Shown piece after piece: positions 61,801 through 64,000 of a stretch of DNA of 64,000 nt. Both the position numbers and the translations under genes were made by a program. Origin of the DNA: CBDBON01 sp965208395 (GTDB lineage Bacteria > Chloroflexota > Dehalococcoidia > Lucifugimonadales > CBDBON01); the NCBI GenBank assembly GCA_965208395.1, contig CBDBON010000003.1, forward strand, positions 620,001 through 684,000, written 5' to 3'. Numbering within the stretch: position 1 is the first letter of the stretch; every line of letters begins with the position of its first letter. The notes beneath the pieces were generated by a model, which saw nothing but the letters and a program-made list of their open reading frames with translations, ran no database searches and had not been told where the DNA came from.

Positions 61801-62738
61801 GGCGCCGCTCCCGGCGTGACGATCCCGGCCGCTCCAGACGCGATCAGCCTCTCCGCGGCGCGGCGGCCGGCAAGCTCGGGATCGGCAGGATCGCATTCGA
61901 TGTCGATCCTGAAGAGACGACTGCCGTCCGGCAGCGCGGCCATCGTGGAGAGTCGGAGACTTCCTCCCACCAGCCGGGCGTACGCGGCGACGGGGACCTG
62001 GCATCCACCCCCTATCCGCGCGAGAAAGGCGCGTTCGGCGGTGACCGCCAGCGTCGTGGGCGGATGGTCGGCGGCGGAGAGGAGCGCCATCACCTCGCCG
62101 TCGTCGGAGCGGGCCTCGACGGCGAGGGCGCCCTGTCCCACGTCCGGCGTGCAGGCGGAGGGGGGAAGATATTCGGTAATCTCGTCCTCCATGCCTAGAC
62201 GGAGCAGACCGGCGGCGGCGAGGACTACGCAGTCATAGTCCGGGCCCTTCGCCTTTGCGACGCGAGTCCCTACGTTCCCCCTGATGGGGACCACCCGAAC
62301 GTCAGAGCGGAGCGCGGCGATCTGCGCCGTCCTGCGGGGGCTGCTGGTCCCGAGCCGACTGCCGCGGGGCATCCGCGCGAGCGTCTCACCAGACGGAGAG
62401 ACGATGACGTCCCTGGCGTCCCGCCTCTCCCCGAATGTCGCCAGTGTGAGTCCCTCCGGGAGCCGGGAGGGGATGTCCTTGGCGCTGTGTACGGCGAAGT
62501 CGATCTCTCCGTCGAGGAGAGCGGTCTCGATCTCCTTGGCGAAGGCTCCTCTGCCAAGGCTCAGAAGCGGGGCCTCCTTCCGGCGGTCACCCCCGGTCGT
62601 AACGGGGACGACGAGGAAGCGCCGGCCGGGATGGGCGGGGCGCAGCCGGTCAAGTATCTCCTCAGTCTGAGCCAGGGAGAGAGGGCTGGCCCTGCAACCG
62701 ACTCTCAGAGTGCGCATCGCGATAACGCCCGCTCCCAT
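61797..62738 (-). CDS. hemC: Hydroxymethylbilane synthase (porphobilinogen deaminase)
   Basis: A 313-residue HemC, or 306 if it starts at ATG 62717 (MRTLRVGCRAS). TTGGDRR, FAVHSAKDIPSRLPEG, RGNVGTRVAK and the dipyrromethane-carrying Cys in RIGGGCQVPVA are present. It polymerises four porphobilinogens. GTGA overlap with cobA-hemD. A GGGGGA motif before 62738 supports the longer form. Confidence 0.94.
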   Translation of the reverse strand: MGAGVIAMRTLRVGCRASPLSLAQTEEILDRLRPAHPGRRFLVVPVTTGGDRRKEAPLLSLGRGAFAKEIETALLDGEIDFAVHSAKDIPSRLPEGLTLATFGERRDARDVIVSPSGETLARMPRGSRLGTSSPRRTAQIAALRSDVRVVPIRGNVGTRVAKAKGPDYDCVVLAAAGLLRLGMEDEITEYLPPSACTPDVGQGALAVEARSDDGEVMALLSAADHPPTTLAVTAERAFLARIGGGCQVPVAAYARLVGGSLRLSTMAALPDGSRLFRIDIECDPADPELAGRRAAERLIASGAAGIVTPGAAP

Positions 62739-62796
62739 CTCGATCTTCCCCCGTCCGCGGGGGAAGAGGTAAGAACCGCGAGGGGCTTCGTCCCGG

Positions 62797-63447
62797 TCAG
62801 TCCTCCACGTGGGCGCCGACCAGAACGTCCATCAGCATCCGGCGTGCCTCGTCGTATCGACCGGCCTGCACCGTGTCGAGCAGCTGCTCGGTGATAGCCG
62901 TCTGCCACTGGTCAGGCGACACTCGCATACCCTTGCCCATCACCTCCGATCGGACGTCCGAGAGGAGGGGAGCGAGATCAGCGTATTCGAGCAGTCGACT
63001 ATCGGTGAGCCGCTCGCGGAATAGGCGCGCTAGTGCCGGGCTGTGGCCGTTGGTGGAGGTCGCGACGGTCACGGGGCCCCGCTTTGCGATCGAGGGCGCG
63101 ATGAACGTACAGAGGTGCGTGACGTCCATGACGTTCAGCGGAAGATTCTGGGCGCCGGCCTCCTCGGCGGCGCGGCGGTTGACGTCGTGATCGCTGGTGT
63201 CGGCCACTATGGCCAGGACGGCGTCCTCGAGGTCGCCGGGCTCATAGCCTCTCTCGATCCACGTGATCCGGCCCGACGCAGCCAGGTCATGGAGACGGCC
63301 GGTCAACTCCGGGCTGATGACGACGACGTCTGCCTCGCAGTCGAGCAGCCGGTTGACTTTTTCCTCGCCGGGGGGGCCGCCGCCGATGACGACGCACCTG
63401 CGGCGTTGGACGTTCATGTATATGGGATAGTAGTTAGGCATGTGCAT
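62797..63447 (-). CDS. sirC: Precorrin-2 dehydrogenase/sirohydrochlorin ferrochelatase
   Basis: A 216-residue Met8/CysG-N family protein. The NAD motif is VVIGGGPPGEEKVNRLL, where Pro-Gly replaces the usual Val-Ala. The catalytic Asp is in PLNVMDVTHLCTFIAPS, and the central ATSTNGHSPALARLFRERL is typical. It oxidises precorrin-2 to sirohydrochlorin and may insert iron. It lies between hemC and the Ahb-type gene, so siroheme is the expected product. Confidence 0.9.
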   Translation of the reverse strand: MHMPNYYPIYMNVQRRRCVVIGGGPPGEEKVNRLLDCEADVVVISPELTGRLHDLAASGRITWIERGYEPGDLEDAVLAIVADTSDHDVNRRAAEEAGAQNLPLNVMDVTHLCTFIAPSIAKRGPVTVATSTNGHSPALARLFRERLTDSRLLEYADLAPLLSDVRSEVMGKGMRVSPDQWQTAITEQLLDTVQAGRYDEARRMLMDVLVGAHVED

Positions 63448-63459
63448 TACTTTGGGGCG

Positions 63460-64000
63460 CTAGACGAAGTAGCGCACTCTGGTCTTCTTGTACTCCCTGG
63501 TGCTGTAGAGGAGCATGTAGTCGTCTATACCGGTCTCTCGTGAAATGCCTCGGGCGACCTCTTCGCACTTCTCCGAATTGGTCGCGTGGATCATCGTGAA
63601 GTGGGTGTACTGCCAGTCGGGGAAGGTGGGCCGCTCGTAGCAGTGGCTGACCCAGGGAGAGCCGGCCATCATGCTCCCTACCTCTACGGAGCGCTCGGAC
63701 GGGACCTTCCAGACCACCATGGCGTTGGACATGAATCCGGCTCGGCGGTGGTGCAGGACGGCGCTGAACCGACGCATGATGGCCCGCTCCTGGAACGAGG
63801 CGGCGAGGTCGAATAGCTCCCGCTCGGTGATGCCGAGGCGGGCCGCCATCGGCGCAAAGGGCCTCGGGACGAGCGGCAGGTCCTCCTGAAGCTCCCTGAT
63901 CGCGGCGATCTCGGCCTCTGTGACGGGCGCGGCCTCGGGGAGAGCCTCGCGTGAACGGCCGTTGTAGCCGTCGGGGCTGTAGTAGTCGGTCGCGGCGCCC
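63460..64000 (-). CDS. ahbB: AhbA/AhbB-type siroheme decarboxylase, 5' end cut by window
   Basis: At least 180 residues; the frame is open to the right edge. It is an AsnC/Lrp-like protein without a regulator's usual role: LQEDLPLVPRPFAPMAARLG, FSAVLHHRRAGFMSNAMVVW, CYERPTFPDWQYTHFTMIH and TREYKKTRVRYFV match the siroheme decarboxylase AhbB/NirD-H-L-G family. Before this domain is a linker (DYYSPDGYNGRSREALPE), so a fused AhbA-AhbB is likely. It decarboxylates siroheme to 12,18-didecarboxysiroheme. It is the first of the visible operon. Confidence 0.88.
   Translation of the reverse strand, partial: GAATDYYSPDGYNGRSREALPEAAPVTEAEIAAIRELQEDLPLVPRPFAPMAARLGITERELFDLAASFQERAIMRRFSAVLHHRRAGFMSNAMVVWKVPSERSVEVGSMMAGSPWVSHCYERPTFPDWQYTHFTMIHATNSEKCEEVARGISRETGIDDYMLLYSTREYKKTRVRYFV

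Noticed and set aside
61801..62004. N-terminal extension of cobA-hemD
   Set aside because: It lies within hemC in another frame, is Arg-rich, and the GTGA start at 61800 fits the CobA N-terminus.
1..64000. tRNA, rRNA, CRISPR, prophage or toxin-antitoxin loci
   Set aside because: No T-loop/acceptor patterns, no regularly spaced repeats and no integrase or transposase genes were seen in the intergenic gaps on either strand by eye; a tRNAscan/Infernal run would settle small RNAs.

Overview
The window reads as one piece of an uncultured, high-GC bacterial chromosome. The best guess is the phylum Chloroflexota, in or near the Dehalococcoidia/SAR202 group. This is inferred from gene content, not from a marker phylogeny. 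Supporting traits are an 11-subunit complex I without NuoEFG, a complete HpnCDE/SHC/HpnHG hopanoid set, SufU-type iron-sulfur assembly, a siroheme-based heme route, several amidohydrolases, and a lipoprotein with a Pro/Thr-rich linker. I see no rRNA, tRNA, IS element, phage gene or CRISPR array. Coding density is very high and many genes overlap as ATGA or GTGA. Only one canonical intrinsic terminator was found.

Layout. 0-7.1 kb: the end of an N-acyl-D-amino-acid deacylase gene, facing a minus-strand operon (phosphotriesterase-like hydrolase, two tandem deacylase paralogues, Fe-dependent alcohol dehydrogenase, aldo/keto reductase). 7.3-12 kb: a two-domain MaoC-type dehydratase and a heterodimeric ABC exporter behind a hairpin-rich leader. 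12-19.3 kb: mixed housekeeping and accessory genes (methyltransferase, YifB/ComM, VOC protein, PHP phosphoesterase, MFS exporter, cyclase-family hydrolase, SDR). They surround a 456-bp gap that carries a perfect sigma-70 promoter and a structured leader or RNA. 19.4-20.8 kb: a small protein coupled to an FtsZ homologue. 20.9-33.9 kb: a 15-gene minus-strand block, nuoABCDHIJK, a DUF2007-like ORF, nuoLMN, then NAD kinase, a Nudix hydrolase and a PAC2 protein.

34.2-45 kb: a plus-strand hopanoid operon runs from a polyprenyl diphosphate synthase through hpnH, hpnG, shc, hpnC, hpnD and hpnE. It continues by overlapping reading frames into an unusual hydroxyacid-dehydrogenase homologue and an FGGY sugar kinase. 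A class II aldolase, a small conserved protein, an epimerase and a nucleoside hydrolase follow to 48 kb. 48-54.7 kb: a SUF operon (sufB, C, D, U, an Rrf2 regulator, a Rieske ferredoxin, sufS and a second sufU) behind an operator-like palindrome. 54.7-59.3 kb: a solute-binding lipoprotein, a flippase-like membrane protein, TatD, a Yip1-like protein and an S26 peptidase. 59.3-64 kb: a minus-strand tetrapyrrole operon reading ahb, sirC, hemC, cobA-hemD, hemB, which suggests heme synthesis by way of siroheme.

Together the genes describe a respiring heterotroph with hopanoid membranes. It invests in Fe-S cluster assembly and tetrapyrrole synthesis, both needed by its electron-transport chain, and it has hydrolases that could act on D-amino-acid-containing organic matter.
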